DNA of 64,000 bases from UBA11795 sp964652755. GTDB lineage: Bacteria; Chloroflexota; Dehalococcoidia; Lucifugimonadales; UBA826. The position numbers and the translations under genes were made by a program. The notes beneath the pieces were generated by a model. That model saw nothing but the letters and a program-made list of their open reading frames with translations, was not told the origin of the DNA and searched no databases. Every line of letters begins with the position of its first letter. The first letter of the stretch is position 1. Location of the stretch: positions 1-64,000 of the forward strand of contig CAZZBP010000001.1 of assembly GCA_964652755.1 (NCBI GenBank), in the 5' to 3' direction. This document shows, one piece after another, positions 24,611-33,206 of this stretch.

Positions 24611-25075
24611 ATGGCCATTAGACCGAGAATGCACCAACCTAAGGCCTCTGAACTCAAACCAGAATGGCACGTTATTGATGCAGAGGGTCAGACTTTGGGC
24701 CGAATTAGCAGCGATATAGCAAGGTTGTTACAGGGAAAGCATCGTTCAAGTTATGTGCCTTACTTGAATACGGGAGATTTCGTCGTTGTTATAAACGCTG
24801 AGAAAGTTGAAGTGACTGGTAACAAGAGGGAACAGAAGATATATTACAGTCACAGTGGCTATCACGGAGGCCTTAAGGAGATCAATCTTCAACAATTGCT
24901 CGACAGTCATCCAGATCGGGTAATTAAACAATCAGTAAAGGGAATGCTGCCCAAGAATATACCTGGCAGAAAAATGCTTTCTCGTCTCAAAGTTTATGCT
25001 GGGGAAACTCATCCCCACAAGGCACAGGTCAACTGGACAGAGAAATCCAAGGAACTTGAACAGGAAAGTAATTAG
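24611..25075 (+). CDS. rplM: 50S ribosomal protein L13
   Basis: The 154-residue product has WHVIDAEGQTLGRISSDIARLLQGKH, the GDFVVVINAEKVEVTGNK core and VKGMLPKNIPGRKMLSRLKVYAGETHPH. Typical length plus about ten extra residues at each end. Cotranscribed with rpsI, whose TTG is 12 bases downstream. Confidence 0.95.
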   Translation: MAIRPRMHQPKASELKPEWHVIDAEGQTLGRISSDIARLLQGKHRSSYVPYLNTGDFVVVINAEKVEVTGNKREQKIYYSHSGYHGGLKEINLQQLLDSHPDRVIKQSVKGMLPKNIPGRKMLSRLKVYAGETHPHKAQVNWTEKSKELEQESN

Positions 25076-25086
25076 GAGGAAGACCA

Positions 25087-25485
25087 TTGGTTGAGCAGGC
25101 TTATACCTACGCAATAGGTAGGAGAAAGACAGCAGTTGCACAAGTGAGACTTTATTCTGATGCTGGCCCGGTAGTAGTGGATGATAAACTTATGGAAGAA
25201 GCTTTTCCCTACAGTATCTGGCAGCAAATAATCAATGAACCATTTACGGTGACCAGTACTCAAGGCAGGTTCCGAGTTGTAGCTAAATTGTCGGGAGGTG
25301 GTGTCAACGGTAGGGCAGGGGCTCTCCGGCATGGGATCGCCCGTGCGTTGGCTGAAGTAGAGAACGGAAAGTTCAGGGGAGACCTAAAGAAGGCAGGCCT
25401 TTTAACAAGAGACGCCAGAGTAAAGGAACGTAAAAAGCCCGGATTAAAGAGGGCACGCAAAGCGAAGCAGTATACCAAGAGGTAA
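25087..25485 (+). CDS. rpsI: 30S ribosomal protein S9
   Basis: S9 contacts P-site tRNA through its basic tail. The 132-residue product has YAIGRRKTAVAQVRL, GGGVNGRAGALRHGIARAL and the terminal RKKPGLKRARKAKQYTKR. The start is TTG at 25087, supported by AGGAGG at 25074-25079, seven bases upstream. Confidence 0.95.
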   Translation: MVEQAYTYAIGRRKTAVAQVRLYSDAGPVVVDDKLMEEAFPYSIWQQIINEPFTVTSTQGRFRVVAKLSGGGVNGRAGALRHGIARALAEVENGKFRGDLKKAGLLTRDARVKERKKPGLKRARKAKQYTKR

Positions 25486-25595
25486 TACTGTTGTAAGGCT
25501 TCAGGTGAAATATCAAAGTTAGGAAACCGGCAGTCGTTTTTACAATATGAGCCACCATAAGGCTTGTTTTTGGGAATTTGATAGGATCTTAAAAA

Positions 25596-26339
25596 GTGGC
25601 AGTCTCAAGGTCATCCGGAAGCTCCGGATCTTCTAGGAAAATCGGAGAAGAACACAGGCTTTCCATGGCAATGGAGAACTACCTGCTTTCCATACTCAGG
25701 CTCGAAGAGCAAAAAGTCCGAGTAACACCGGCTCAACTTTCAGAACATTTTAAGAGTTTGCCAATGGCTGAAGGCCTCGGCACATCACTTCCTTCCGTCA
25801 GTGCCATGATTAGGCGGATGTCACGTGAGAAGCTTGTATCCACGACTTCCAATAAGGAAGTAATTCTTACCTTGACGGGGAGAAAATCTGCAGAAAGTGT
25901 TGTGAGGAGACATAGATTGGCGGAAAGATTGGCTGTGGATGTACTCCAAGTAGATCTTAAGCACGCTCATGAGGAAGCACATAGATTGGAACATGCTATA
26001 TCCCCTTATCTGGAATCCCGAGTTGTGGATATATTGAATGGTCCCACTACTTGCCCTTTCGGTCATCCTATTCCCGGTAGTGGATACTCTCCGAATCAAG
26101 GGGTAATAAATCTCAGCAAAGCGAAAATTGGTGTCAACTATCTTGTTGATCGTGTACCTGAGGATGACTCGGATCTACTGGCATATTTTGTGGATAATAA
26201 TTTCTTGCCTGACTCTCCATTGATGGTTTTAGATTCGTCAAGGGCAAGAGGAGTGATAACACTTCGTGTAAGTAATGGTGAATTGGTGTTCGGTATGGAT
26301 ATTTCCAAACTTATATGGGTGAGACCGGATAAAGTGTAA
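25596..26339 (+). CDS. DtxR/MntR-family metal-dependent transcriptional regulator
   Basis: A 247-residue regulator. After a Ser-rich start comes a winged helix-turn-helix (about 20-85, MAMENYLLSILRLEEQ, SVSAMIRRMSREKLV), then the dimerisation/metal domain (RRHRLAERLAVDVLQ, HAHEEAHRLEHAIS, CPFGHPIPG, about 100-160) and a C-terminal FeoA/SH3-like domain (about 170-245). The Cys, His and Glu residues expected for metal binding are present. Family members repress iron or manganese uptake genes when metal is bound. Iron versus manganese cannot be decided, and no metal transporter lies nearby. GTG start. Confidence 0.85.
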   Translation: MAVSRSSGSSGSSRKIGEEHRLSMAMENYLLSILRLEEQKVRVTPAQLSEHFKSLPMAEGLGTSLPSVSAMIRRMSREKLVSTTSNKEVILTLTGRKSAESVVRRHRLAERLAVDVLQVDLKHAHEEAHRLEHAISPYLESRVVDILNGPTTCPFGHPIPGSGYSPNQGVINLSKAKIGVNYLVDRVPEDDSDLLAYFVDNNFLPDSPLMVLDSSRARGVITLRVSNGELVFGMDISKLIWVRPDKV

Positions 26340-26408
26340 TTTGGTTGGGATTTCGAAATTTCATGGTTTAGGTCCTTCCAGATGAAATCTCATTGATGGG
26401 TTAGAAAA

Positions 26409-27971
26409 ATGAAGATTTTGACGTCTTCCGAAATGATTGATATTGAGGAACGGTCTGCCGATTTGGGGGTTTCTATAAACGCCCTGATGGATAACGCTGG
26501 CCAGCTGGTTGCCTCTGAGATCGAGACCCATTTTGGACCAATATTTGGGGCTAATATCCTGGCATTAATTGGTCCTGGTAACAATGGTTCCGATGGATTG
26601 GTTGTTTGCACTAGGCTTGCGGAGCAAGGGGCAAAGGTAACTGCAGCAATCTTAGCAAAACGTCCGGAGCCGGATAACTGTTTGCTGCAGGTGATCTCCT
26701 CAGATGTAGATGTTCTAGAAGCATCAGAATCATTAGAGGGTGCTGCAGCTCTTGGCGAGATCGCCGCATCTTCACACGTTGTTATCGATGCTGTATTGGG
26801 AACAGGAGCATCGCGTCCTCTATCGAACCCCATTTCAATGTATTTGAAAACCGTAGAGGAGTCGGTAAAAGAGAGTACCTTTATAGTTGCGGTTGATATT
26901 CCAAGCGGAGTCGATGCTAATACTGGCTCTGTAGACCCATCAGTATTAGTCCCTCAATTGACCGTTGTTTTAGGATACCTAAAAATTGGTCATTTGACAC
27001 AACCTGGGGCAGCCGTATGCGGTGTTCTTCGAATAGTGGATATCGGTGTCCCCGAAGGACTGGATAGCCATATAAACGTTAATATGATTACCTCTGGCTA
27101 TGCGGCGTCACTTGTACCCAAACGGTTGGTTGATTCGAACAAGGGCACATTTGGCAAAACGATGGTGGTAGGAGGATCAGCAAACTACGTGGGGGCGCCG
27201 TCGTTTGCTGGAGCTGCCTCAGCCAGATCTGGAGCTGGGTTAGTCACATTAGCAGTTCCACAAGCTATTGCATACGTGACAAATGGGTTGGTCCCAGAAG
27301 CGACATTGTTACCTCTCGATGATAAAGATGGTGAAATTTTGGATGGATGGTCGTCTGCAAGGTCGATACACAAAGCTCTTTTTAAGTATTCGGCTTTATT
27401 AGTAGGATGCGGTCTAGGTATGTCACGTCAGGCACGAATTCTTATAGATTGTCTGATTATGTCGGCCGTAGATGTGCCACCTCTTGTAGTCGATGCTGAT
27501 GGGCTAAATATAATAAGCAAGTTCTACAAATGGTGGGATCGGATACCCGAACAATCAATTCTGACACCACATGTAGGAGAAATGTCACAACTCACGGGGT
27601 TGTCAGTAGAGCAAATACAAGCTGATAGATTGGGCGTAGTTCAGGATTATGCAAGAAAGTGGCGAAAAGTGGTTGTCCTTAAGGGTGCCAATACCCTGGT
27701 AGGAGAGCCGAACGGTACTGTATGGATTAGTGGGGTCGCCAATCCCGCTCTTGCTTCGGCAGGAACTGGAGATGTACTTTCTGGAATAATTTTGGGTTTT
27801 ACTTCACAGGGATTGAGCTTGGCGGACTCAGCCGTTCTTGGAGTCTATGTACACGGCGCCGCGGGGGGTGTTATATCGGAACGCACGGGTCAATCCGGCT
27901 TACTGGCTTCCGACTTAGTATTAGAACTACCTAACGTAGTATCGTTTCTTAGAAAAAATTGCAGCGATTAA
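26409..27971 (+). CDS. nnr: Bifunctional NAD(P)H-hydrate repair enzyme (epimerase + dehydratase)
   Basis: Repairs hydrated NADH/NADPH: the N-terminal YjeF_N domain epimerises (about 1-215, GPGNNGSDGLV, VDIPSGVDANTG) and the C-terminal ribokinase-like domain dehydrates using ADP (about 230-515, LTPHVGEMSQLTG, VLKGANTLV, ASAGTGDVLSGIILGF). The 520-residue length is right for the fused form. It is followed three bases later by ubiE/menG, so the two are cotranscribed. Confidence 0.93.
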   Translation: MKILTSSEMIDIEERSADLGVSINALMDNAGQLVASEIETHFGPIFGANILALIGPGNNGSDGLVVCTRLAEQGAKVTAAILAKRPEPDNCLLQVISSDVDVLEASESLEGAAALGEIAASSHVVIDAVLGTGASRPLSNPISMYLKTVEESVKESTFIVAVDIPSGVDANTGSVDPSVLVPQLTVVLGYLKIGHLTQPGAAVCGVLRIVDIGVPEGLDSHINVNMITSGYAASLVPKRLVDSNKGTFGKTMVVGGSANYVGAPSFAGAASARSGAGLVTLAVPQAIAYVTNGLVPEATLLPLDDKDGEILDGWSSARSIHKALFKYSALLVGCGLGMSRQARILIDCLIMSAVDVPPLVVDADGLNIISKFYKWWDRIPEQSILTPHVGEMSQLTGLSVEQIQADRLGVVQDYARKWRKVVVLKGANTLVGEPNGTVWISGVANPALASAGTGDVLSGIILGFTSQGLSLADSAVLGVYVHGAAGGVISERTGQSGLLASDLVLELPNVVSFLRKNCSD

Positions 27972-27974
27972 CCA

Positions 27975-28694
27975 TTGACTTGCTCTACTGATAAAGAGCG
28001 AGCAAGACGCGTTTCTGAAATGTTTGGGCGTATCTCGGGTCGATATGATCTTCTCAACACGATTATGACCTTTGGGAGACACCGATCGTGGAGAAAACAG
28101 GCGGTTGGGATCATATCAATAGAAACGGAGGGAGTTGCCTTGGATATTGCCTCGGGAACAGGTGATTTCGCGTTTGATCTTTTGGAGAACCCTTTAATCA
28201 CACAAGTAGTAGGGTTAGATTTCAGTTTCGATATGTTAAGAGTCGGGGTATTGAAAGCAGTTAAGAGAAATCTGTCAGACGAATTCATGCCTGTAATTGG
28301 GGATTCACATCGCTTGCCGTATAGGAATGATTTTTTCACATGTGCCACTGTTGGATTTGGAATACGTAACTTCACAAATATTGGACGTGCAATGGCAGAA
28401 ATGTTGAGAGTGATAAGACCTGGAGGAACAGTAGTAGTGTTGGAACTCGTTACACCGCTAGGGTTTGTGATGGCAAGGATTTTCCCAACGTGCTTTCGCA
28501 TATTTACGCCCATTCTGGGCAGTATTTTTGCGGGTGAACGGGATGCCTATGATTATCTCCCCCAATCTGTGCAAGAATTTATGACGGCTTCTGAACTGGC
28601 AATCGCCATGAAAAATGGGGGCCTTGTAAACGTAAATGTTGACCTAAAGGCCCTTGGTTCTGTAGCGATCGTGTCTGGTCGTAAACCGATCTAA
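27975..28694 (+). CDS. menG: Demethylmenaquinone/ubiquinone methyltransferase (UbiE/MenG)
   Basis: SAM-dependent C-methyltransferase for the last steps of menaquinone or ubiquinone biosynthesis. The 239-residue product has FGRISGRYDLLNTIMTFGRHRSWR, SAM motif I LDIASGTGDFAFDL, the GFGIRNFTNIGRAMAEMLRVIRPGG motif and the C-terminal SVAIVSGRKP. TTG start at 27975, three bases after nnr. Menaquinone would suit the alternative complex III at the right end. Its stop overlaps that of the convergent htrA. Confidence 0.9.
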   Translation: MTCSTDKERARRVSEMFGRISGRYDLLNTIMTFGRHRSWRKQAVGIISIETEGVALDIASGTGDFAFDLLENPLITQVVGLDFSFDMLRVGVLKAVKRNLSDEFMPVIGDSHRLPYRNDFFTCATVGFGIRNFTNIGRAMAEMLRVIRPGGTVVVLELVTPLGFVMARIFPTCFRIFTPILGSIFAGERDAYDYLPQSVQEFMTASELAIAMKNGGLVNVNVDLKALGSVAIVSGRKPI

Positions 28695-29803
28695 AATGAG
28701 GGCCGCTCTACTAGAACCACACGGGTCACTTTAGGAGATCTATCTGATACAAACGTAACCTCGATCTCTTCACCAACTTTGTATTGCCATAAAAGGCTTA
28801 GAAACTGCGCCATATCATCAGTTTTGGTTCCGTTTAGGGCCGTTATGACATCCATTATTTTGAGCCCTCCCTGATTTGCCGGACCATCATTTTGGACATG
28901 AGTTATCAAAATCCCTTCAGCAATTCCAAGGTTGTATCTAGAAGCTAAAGCAGGAGTAACATTTATTCCGTTCAATCCTATAAGAGGTCTTACGACCTTA
29001 CCGGTATTTATAAGGCTTTTAATTATGGGTAGGGCCACCTTGGCAGAAACTGCAAATCCTATTCCCTGGGCTCCGCCGTAGACGGCGGTGTTGATTCCGA
29101 TCACTTTACCGCTTAAATCAACAAGAGGACCTCCACTATTTCCTCGGTTGATAGCGGCATCAGTTTGGATCATGTCATATAGATCACCTCTTTCCGTTTG
29201 TATTGTACGACCGAGACCGCTAACAATACCAAGAGTGACTGTTGGACCACCCTTTAGGGCAAGAGCATTGCCGATGGTAACAGCCCAGTCACCGGCTCTC
29301 AGGTTGTCCGAGTCTCCAAAGGAAACGGTAGGTAGATCTTCGGCACCAATTTTTATGACAGCAAGGTCTGTTAGTTTATCCAGCCCTATTATCTCTGCGG
29401 AAAAATTTCTACCGTCACTCATACTAACTTCTATTTCCTTAGCATCTTGAACGACGTGAAAGTTAGTCAATATATATCCATTTGGGCGTATGATCATTCC
29501 AGTACCTGAGCCCTCATCCGTGAAGTTATAAAACATTCCACGAGAGACAATATCTACCGATATTGAGACTACGGAAGGTTCTACCTCTTCAACAAGGTTC
29601 GCAAGAGTGGGTGGGGGCTGGAGCTCTGCAGCTCCCAGCGACATTTTAGGTGATGGCGCAAGTTTATCGCCGGTGATTTTCCCTTCTTGGGTTTCATTCA
29701 ATACGCCATTGGGTTCACATCCAAACGTAAACACGACGGCTATCACCAAGGCCATGGATGCTAGGAGTTTGAGGTAACTAATCTCTGAGTGAAATTCGAA
29801 CAA
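28691..29803 (-). CDS. htrA: HtrA/DegP-type serine protease, predicted lipoprotein, one PDZ domain
   Basis: Envelope quality-control protease. The 370-residue product has a hydrophobic N-terminus ending in TFGC (Cys29), a likely lipobox, so it is probably membrane-anchored outside the cytoplasm. The S1C protease domain has His116 (LTNFHVV), Asp146 (KLTDLAVIKI) and Ser223 (GNSGGPL), followed by one PDZ domain (about 275-365). The start is TTG at 29803, overlapping the yihY 3' end by 26 bases; an ATG 16 codons later would shorten the signal region. The stop overlaps that of the convergent ubiE/menG. Confidence 0.9.
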   Translation of the reverse strand: MFEFHSEISYLKLLASMALVIAVVFTFGCEPNGVLNETQEGKITGDKLAPSPKMSLGAAELQPPPTLANLVEEVEPSVVSISVDIVSRGMFYNFTDEGSGTGMIIRPNGYILTNFHVVQDAKEIEVSMSDGRNFSAEIIGLDKLTDLAVIKIGAEDLPTVSFGDSDNLRAGDWAVTIGNALALKGGPTVTLGIVSGLGRTIQTERGDLYDMIQTDAAINRGNSGGPLVDLSGKVIGINTAVYGGAQGIGFAVSAKVALPIIKSLINTGKVVRPLIGLNGINVTPALASRYNLGIAEGILITHVQNDGPANQGGLKIMDVITALNGTKTDDMAQFLSLLWQYKVGEEIEVTFVSDRSPKVTRVVLVERPSF

Positions 29804-30692
29804 TTCTTATCCTTACACGCCCGAATCCGGACCAAAAACCTTTGAATCCCCGTTCTCTACCTGGACGCATGCCGTATTCATGAAACATTGAAGTGACCTG
29901 CGCTCCGAATAGGATTATAAGAGCCGAGAAATAAACCCATGCCAGTAGTGCCATCAGAGCCCCTACTGATCCGTAGACGATGTTGTAAAGGGGAAACGTG
30001 CTTACATACCAGATGAATAATAGCTGCGCACCAATAAAACATACGGAAGAGATAAAAGCCCCCGGTATCACATATAAAATCTTGACTCTTGTATTCGGCA
30101 TCCACCTGTATAGGGTCAATATAGAGACGAAGGCAAGCACTGGAGAGACTAGTCTACTAATTAAACCCCACAGAAGATCTCCTGGTATTTCACCTTCGGG
30201 CGCATAAAGTTCCACGAGCTCCCTTACTACACCGATGATCGGTGCGGTAAACAATATGATCAATACCAATAATCCCGCTCCAAAAACCAAACCTATATCG
30301 ATGAGACGCTCACGTAGAAAATTCCGAGGAACCGTAATTCCCCAAGCTGTGTTAATTCCTTTGCGGACAGCCGAAAATGCCGCCGATGAGGCCCAAACTA
30401 GTCCTAGGAAACTGGCTATACCTGTGATGGCCCTAGCACTAACTATACCTTCCATTGTGGTACCAACTAATTCACTGGAAACAGGGAGAACGTCAGCTAT
30501 TTCCTTCGCTAAGTCTGACCGTTCTGCTCCTGGATCCACTAAGAAACCTATTGCAGATATAACAGCAAGGCCTAAGGGGAACATAGAGAAGAGAGCGTAG
30601 AATGATATCGCTGCCGAAAGATATTGACAGTTCTTATGTAGGAAATCTCTAATCGCTTCATTGAAGAAAAGAATCAGTCTAACAAGGACCAT
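29778..30692 (-). CDS. YihY/BrkB-family inner membrane protein
   Basis: A 304-residue multi-pass membrane protein of the YihY/BrkB (formerly ribonuclease BN-like) family. It shows the N-terminal AISFYALFSMFPLGLAVISAIGFL, the middle segment ITGIASFLGLVWASSAAFSAVRKGINTAWG and the late motif YNIVYGSVGALMALLAWVYFSALIILFGAQVTSMF. About six membrane helices. Biochemical function is not established for this family. It is upstream of and overlaps htrA, so both form an operon. Confidence 0.9.
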   Translation of the reverse strand: MVLVRLILFFNEAIRDFLHKNCQYLSAAISFYALFSMFPLGLAVISAIGFLVDPGAERSDLAKEIADVLPVSSELVGTTMEGIVSARAITGIASFLGLVWASSAAFSAVRKGINTAWGITVPRNFLRERLIDIGLVFGAGLLVLIILFTAPIIGVVRELVELYAPEGEIPGDLLWGLISRLVSPVLAFVSILTLYRWMPNTRVKILYVIPGAFISSVCFIGAQLLFIWYVSTFPLYNIVYGSVGALMALLAWVYFSALIILFGAQVTSMFHEYGMRPGRERGFKGFWSGFGRVRIRIVRISLRD

Positions 30693-30725
30693 GTTGGCAA
30701 TCTCATATTCGCCTCTTAGGTAATC

Positions 30726-30743
30726 GTTGATATAACTATCAAC
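30726..30743. promoter_or_regulatory. Palindromic operator-like site between yihY and queA
   Basis: GTTGATA and TATCAAC form a perfect 7-bp inverted repeat with a 4-base spacer in the 217-base divergent intergenic region, 34 bases upstream of the yihY ATG. The size suits a dimeric repressor site. The rest of 30693-30909 is AT-rich and should hold promoters for both directions, but I could not assign hexamers with confidence. Confidence 0.35.
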
Positions 30744-30909
30744 CGTAAATGTGAAAATGGTTTCTTAGAGTTTAATTCCTATTTACAAAGGTGCAACGAA
30801 CATTTTACCAATCGCTGACAGGATGCGTGAGAGGTCTTGGATTCATTTAGAATTAATGATATTTGGAACAACCATTCAGAATTTTAAAGAGATTTGGTGA
30901 TTAGAAGGT

Positions 30910-31938
30910 TTGAAAACTAGCGACTTCGATTACTTTCTACCGAAAGACTTAATTGCCCAAACTCCGATAGAGCCGAGAGATCATTCTAGACTTCTAATTG
31001 TGAATAGGGAATCTGGAGGTATTTTAGACCGATACTTCTATGATCTTCCTAATCACATAAGAAAAGGAGATGTTCTTGTATTCAATGATAGTCGTGTTAT
31101 TCCAGCTCGGCTTTACGGCAAGTTAAAAGACTCAGGAAATGGTATTGAACTGCTCTTGCTGTCTCGGTTGAAAAGAGGACGTTGGCGTGCTCTGGTAAAG
31201 CCTGGGCGGAGAATGAGAACTGGAGCCAAATTCGTAGTAGGAGAGGATCGTCGAAAAATCGTACATGGCGAAGTTTTAGGAGAGGAGAAATCCGGAGCAC
31301 GGATTGTAAATCTGGAGGGTGAGGAAAACATAAATCATGTCGGGATATTGCCATTACCCCCATATATACGAGAGAGAGTTCCCGACACAGAGAGATATCA
31401 GACTATATATTCCAAGGAAGAAGGTAGTATTGCGGCGCCTACAGCAGGGTTGCATTTCACTGAAAGATTGATGAAACGGTTAAAAGAAAAAGGGGCTGAA
31501 ATCGTATTTGTGACATTGCACGTGGGCTGGGATTCTTTTCGGCCACTTACTTCTGATAACCCTCTTGAACACCAGATGCATTCTGAGTACTGGTATTTGC
31601 CGGAAAAGCCAGCACAGGTTATTAACTTAGCCAAACGAGAAGGGCGAAGGGTTATTTCTATCGGGACGACAGCCGCCAGACTCCTTGAAAATGTAGCCTT
31701 AGATCAAGCTGGGCCGCCGATTTTCGGTGGTGATGGATGGGCGGATATATTTATCACACCGGGGCACAACTTTCGTATCCTGGATGGCTTGATAACTAAT
31801 TTCCACCTGCCTAGGTCCACCCTGCTAATGCTTACCAGCGCGATTACGGGTAAAGAACTCCTTCGGCAGGCATATGGGCACGCGGTAAGAACCCAGTATC
31901 GTTTCTACAGCTTTGGAGACGCGATGTTTATTAGTTGA
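30910..31938 (+). CDS. queA: S-adenosylmethionine:tRNA ribosyltransferase-isomerase
   Basis: Transfers and isomerises ribose from SAM onto 7-aminomethyl-7-deazaguanine in tRNA, giving epoxyqueuosine. The 342-residue product has MKTSDFDYFLPKDLIAQTPIEPRDHSRLL, VFNDSRVIPARL, AAPTAGLHFTERL and the C-terminal ITNFHLPRSTLLMLTSA, all family motifs. TTG start at 30910. No other queuosine genes are nearby. Confidence 0.95.
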   Translation: MKTSDFDYFLPKDLIAQTPIEPRDHSRLLIVNRESGGILDRYFYDLPNHIRKGDVLVFNDSRVIPARLYGKLKDSGNGIELLLLSRLKRGRWRALVKPGRRMRTGAKFVVGEDRRKIVHGEVLGEEKSGARIVNLEGEENINHVGILPLPPYIRERVPDTERYQTIYSKEEGSIAAPTAGLHFTERLMKRLKEKGAEIVFVTLHVGWDSFRPLTSDNPLEHQMHSEYWYLPEKPAQVINLAKREGRRVISIGTTAARLLENVALDQAGPPIFGGDGWADIFITPGHNFRILDGLITNFHLPRSTLLMLTSAITGKELLRQAYGHAVRTQYRFYSFGDAMFIS

Positions 31939-31976
31939 ATCACAAGAACCTAAAAGTTGTCATAGGTTTCCCCGTG

Positions 31977-31982
31977 TATAAT
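31977..31982 (+). promoter_or_regulatory. Candidate -10 element for the SelA-like gene
   Basis: Exact TATAAT in the 84-base gap after queA, 44 bases before the downstream gene. A TTGTCA at 31957-31962 is only 14 bases away, too close for a normal -35, so an activator or a degenerate -35 would be needed. Confidence 0.35.
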
Positions 31983-32025
31983 CCGCTTCAATGTCACAGT
32001 CAATTGCATAATACGGAGGTACATG

Positions 32026-33159
32026 ATGGACTTGCCGGCCCCAGCTGAAGAAATCTTCAATTCCATAGGTGTAAAATCTGTCATTTCTGCTACCGGTACT
32101 GTGACCGCATATGGGGGAAGTAGGCTTCGGCCAGAAGTAATGGATGCAATGAACAGGGCATCTAACACTATGGTGAATATAGACGAGTTGAACGTTGCGG
32201 CAGGCAAAATCATTGCTAAATATACTGGGGCAGAGGCGGGGCTGGTCACGAGCGGGGCGGCAGGAGGACTAGTTCTTCAGGCGGCAGCTGTGATCGCTGG
32301 AAGCGATCCTACAAAAATGAAAAGCCTGCCTAACGCTGAAGGCATGAATAATGAGATCATTATCCATCGAAGTCATCGATTTCCTTATGATCAATGTTAC
32401 TTATCTGCAGGTGCCGAATTCGTAGAAATAGGAGATGGTAGGAGGTGCCAATCATGGGAACTTGAGGGCGCCTTTTCAGACAAAACTGCAGCTGTGGCCT
32501 ATCTTTTTTCGCCGTTTCTCACTAGAAGAGCGATACCTTTTGGCGAAGTATGCGAGACAGCTCATAGTAGAGGCGTTCCAGTTATCGTAGACGCGGCTTC
32601 ATATGTGCCCCCTCGGGCGAACTTGAAGCGGTTTATTTCGGAAGGCGCCGATATGGTTATTTACAGCGGCGGTAAAGGGGTACGAGGCCCTCAAGGATCA
32701 GGCATTCTTTGCGGAAGGTCGGATCTTATAGAAGCAGCATATGCAAACGCGAGTCCCCACCAGTTCATAGGAAGAGGGCTTAAAGTCTCGAAGGAAGAAA
32801 TTATTGGGCTAGTGAACTCTTTAGCTCTCTTTGTTGAAGAAGACGAGCAGGCAGAAAACGAGCGATATCGGAAGATGTGTGACAAGGTAGTTGATGCCTT
32901 TGTGGAACTGCCGGGATTGGAAGTCAGAACTGTTCATGACGAACATGATTTTCTAATACCCATGGCTCTTCTTACGTTTACAAGAGGCTGGAAAGGTCCA
33001 TCAAGGGAAGAAGTATGGAATTCTCTTGCTAACGGAACTCCCGCTATTTATACCGGGAACATAGGTGCGCCAGACGATTTAGCGGTGGATCCATTTAATT
33101 TGACTGATACTGAGCTTGAAACCGTCATCGGAAGGCTTCACGAGATACTTATTGGGTGA
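32026..33159 (+). CDS. SelA-like PLP-dependent enzyme (DgaE/SelA family)
   Basis: A 377-residue fold-type I PLP enzyme related to selenocysteine synthase SelA and to D-glucosaminate-6-phosphate ammonia-lyase. The start resembles the family (FNSIGVKSVISATGTVTAYGGS), and the PLP-lysine region reads VIYSGGKGVRGPQGSGILCG (about 210-230). No selenocysteine genes are near, so a role in amino-acid or amino-sugar lyase chemistry is more likely than Sec synthesis. The ATG at 32026 suits the CGGAGGT site better than the adjacent ATG at 32023. It is followed by a malate/lactate dehydrogenase-family gene. Confidence 0.8.
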   Translation: MDLPAPAEEIFNSIGVKSVISATGTVTAYGGSRLRPEVMDAMNRASNTMVNIDELNVAAGKIIAKYTGAEAGLVTSGAAGGLVLQAAAVIAGSDPTKMKSLPNAEGMNNEIIIHRSHRFPYDQCYLSAGAEFVEIGDGRRCQSWELEGAFSDKTAAVAYLFSPFLTRRAIPFGEVCETAHSRGVPVIVDAASYVPPRANLKRFISEGADMVIYSGGKGVRGPQGSGILCGRSDLIEAAYANASPHQFIGRGLKVSKEEIIGLVNSLALFVEEDEQAENERYRKMCDKVVDAFVELPGLEVRTVHDEHDFLIPMALLTFTRGWKGPSREEVWNSLANGTPAIYTGNIGAPDDLAVDPFNLTDTELETVIGRLHEILIG

Positions 33160-33206
33160 CAGCGAGTTCAGGTAGAGATAAGGGAAACATAAAGGAAACG
33201 TAAGAG

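Noticed and set aside
32026..33159. Calling the SelA-like enzyme a true selenocysteine synthase
   Set aside because: No selB, selD or tRNA-Sec nearby, and its LDH2-family neighbour suggests catabolism.
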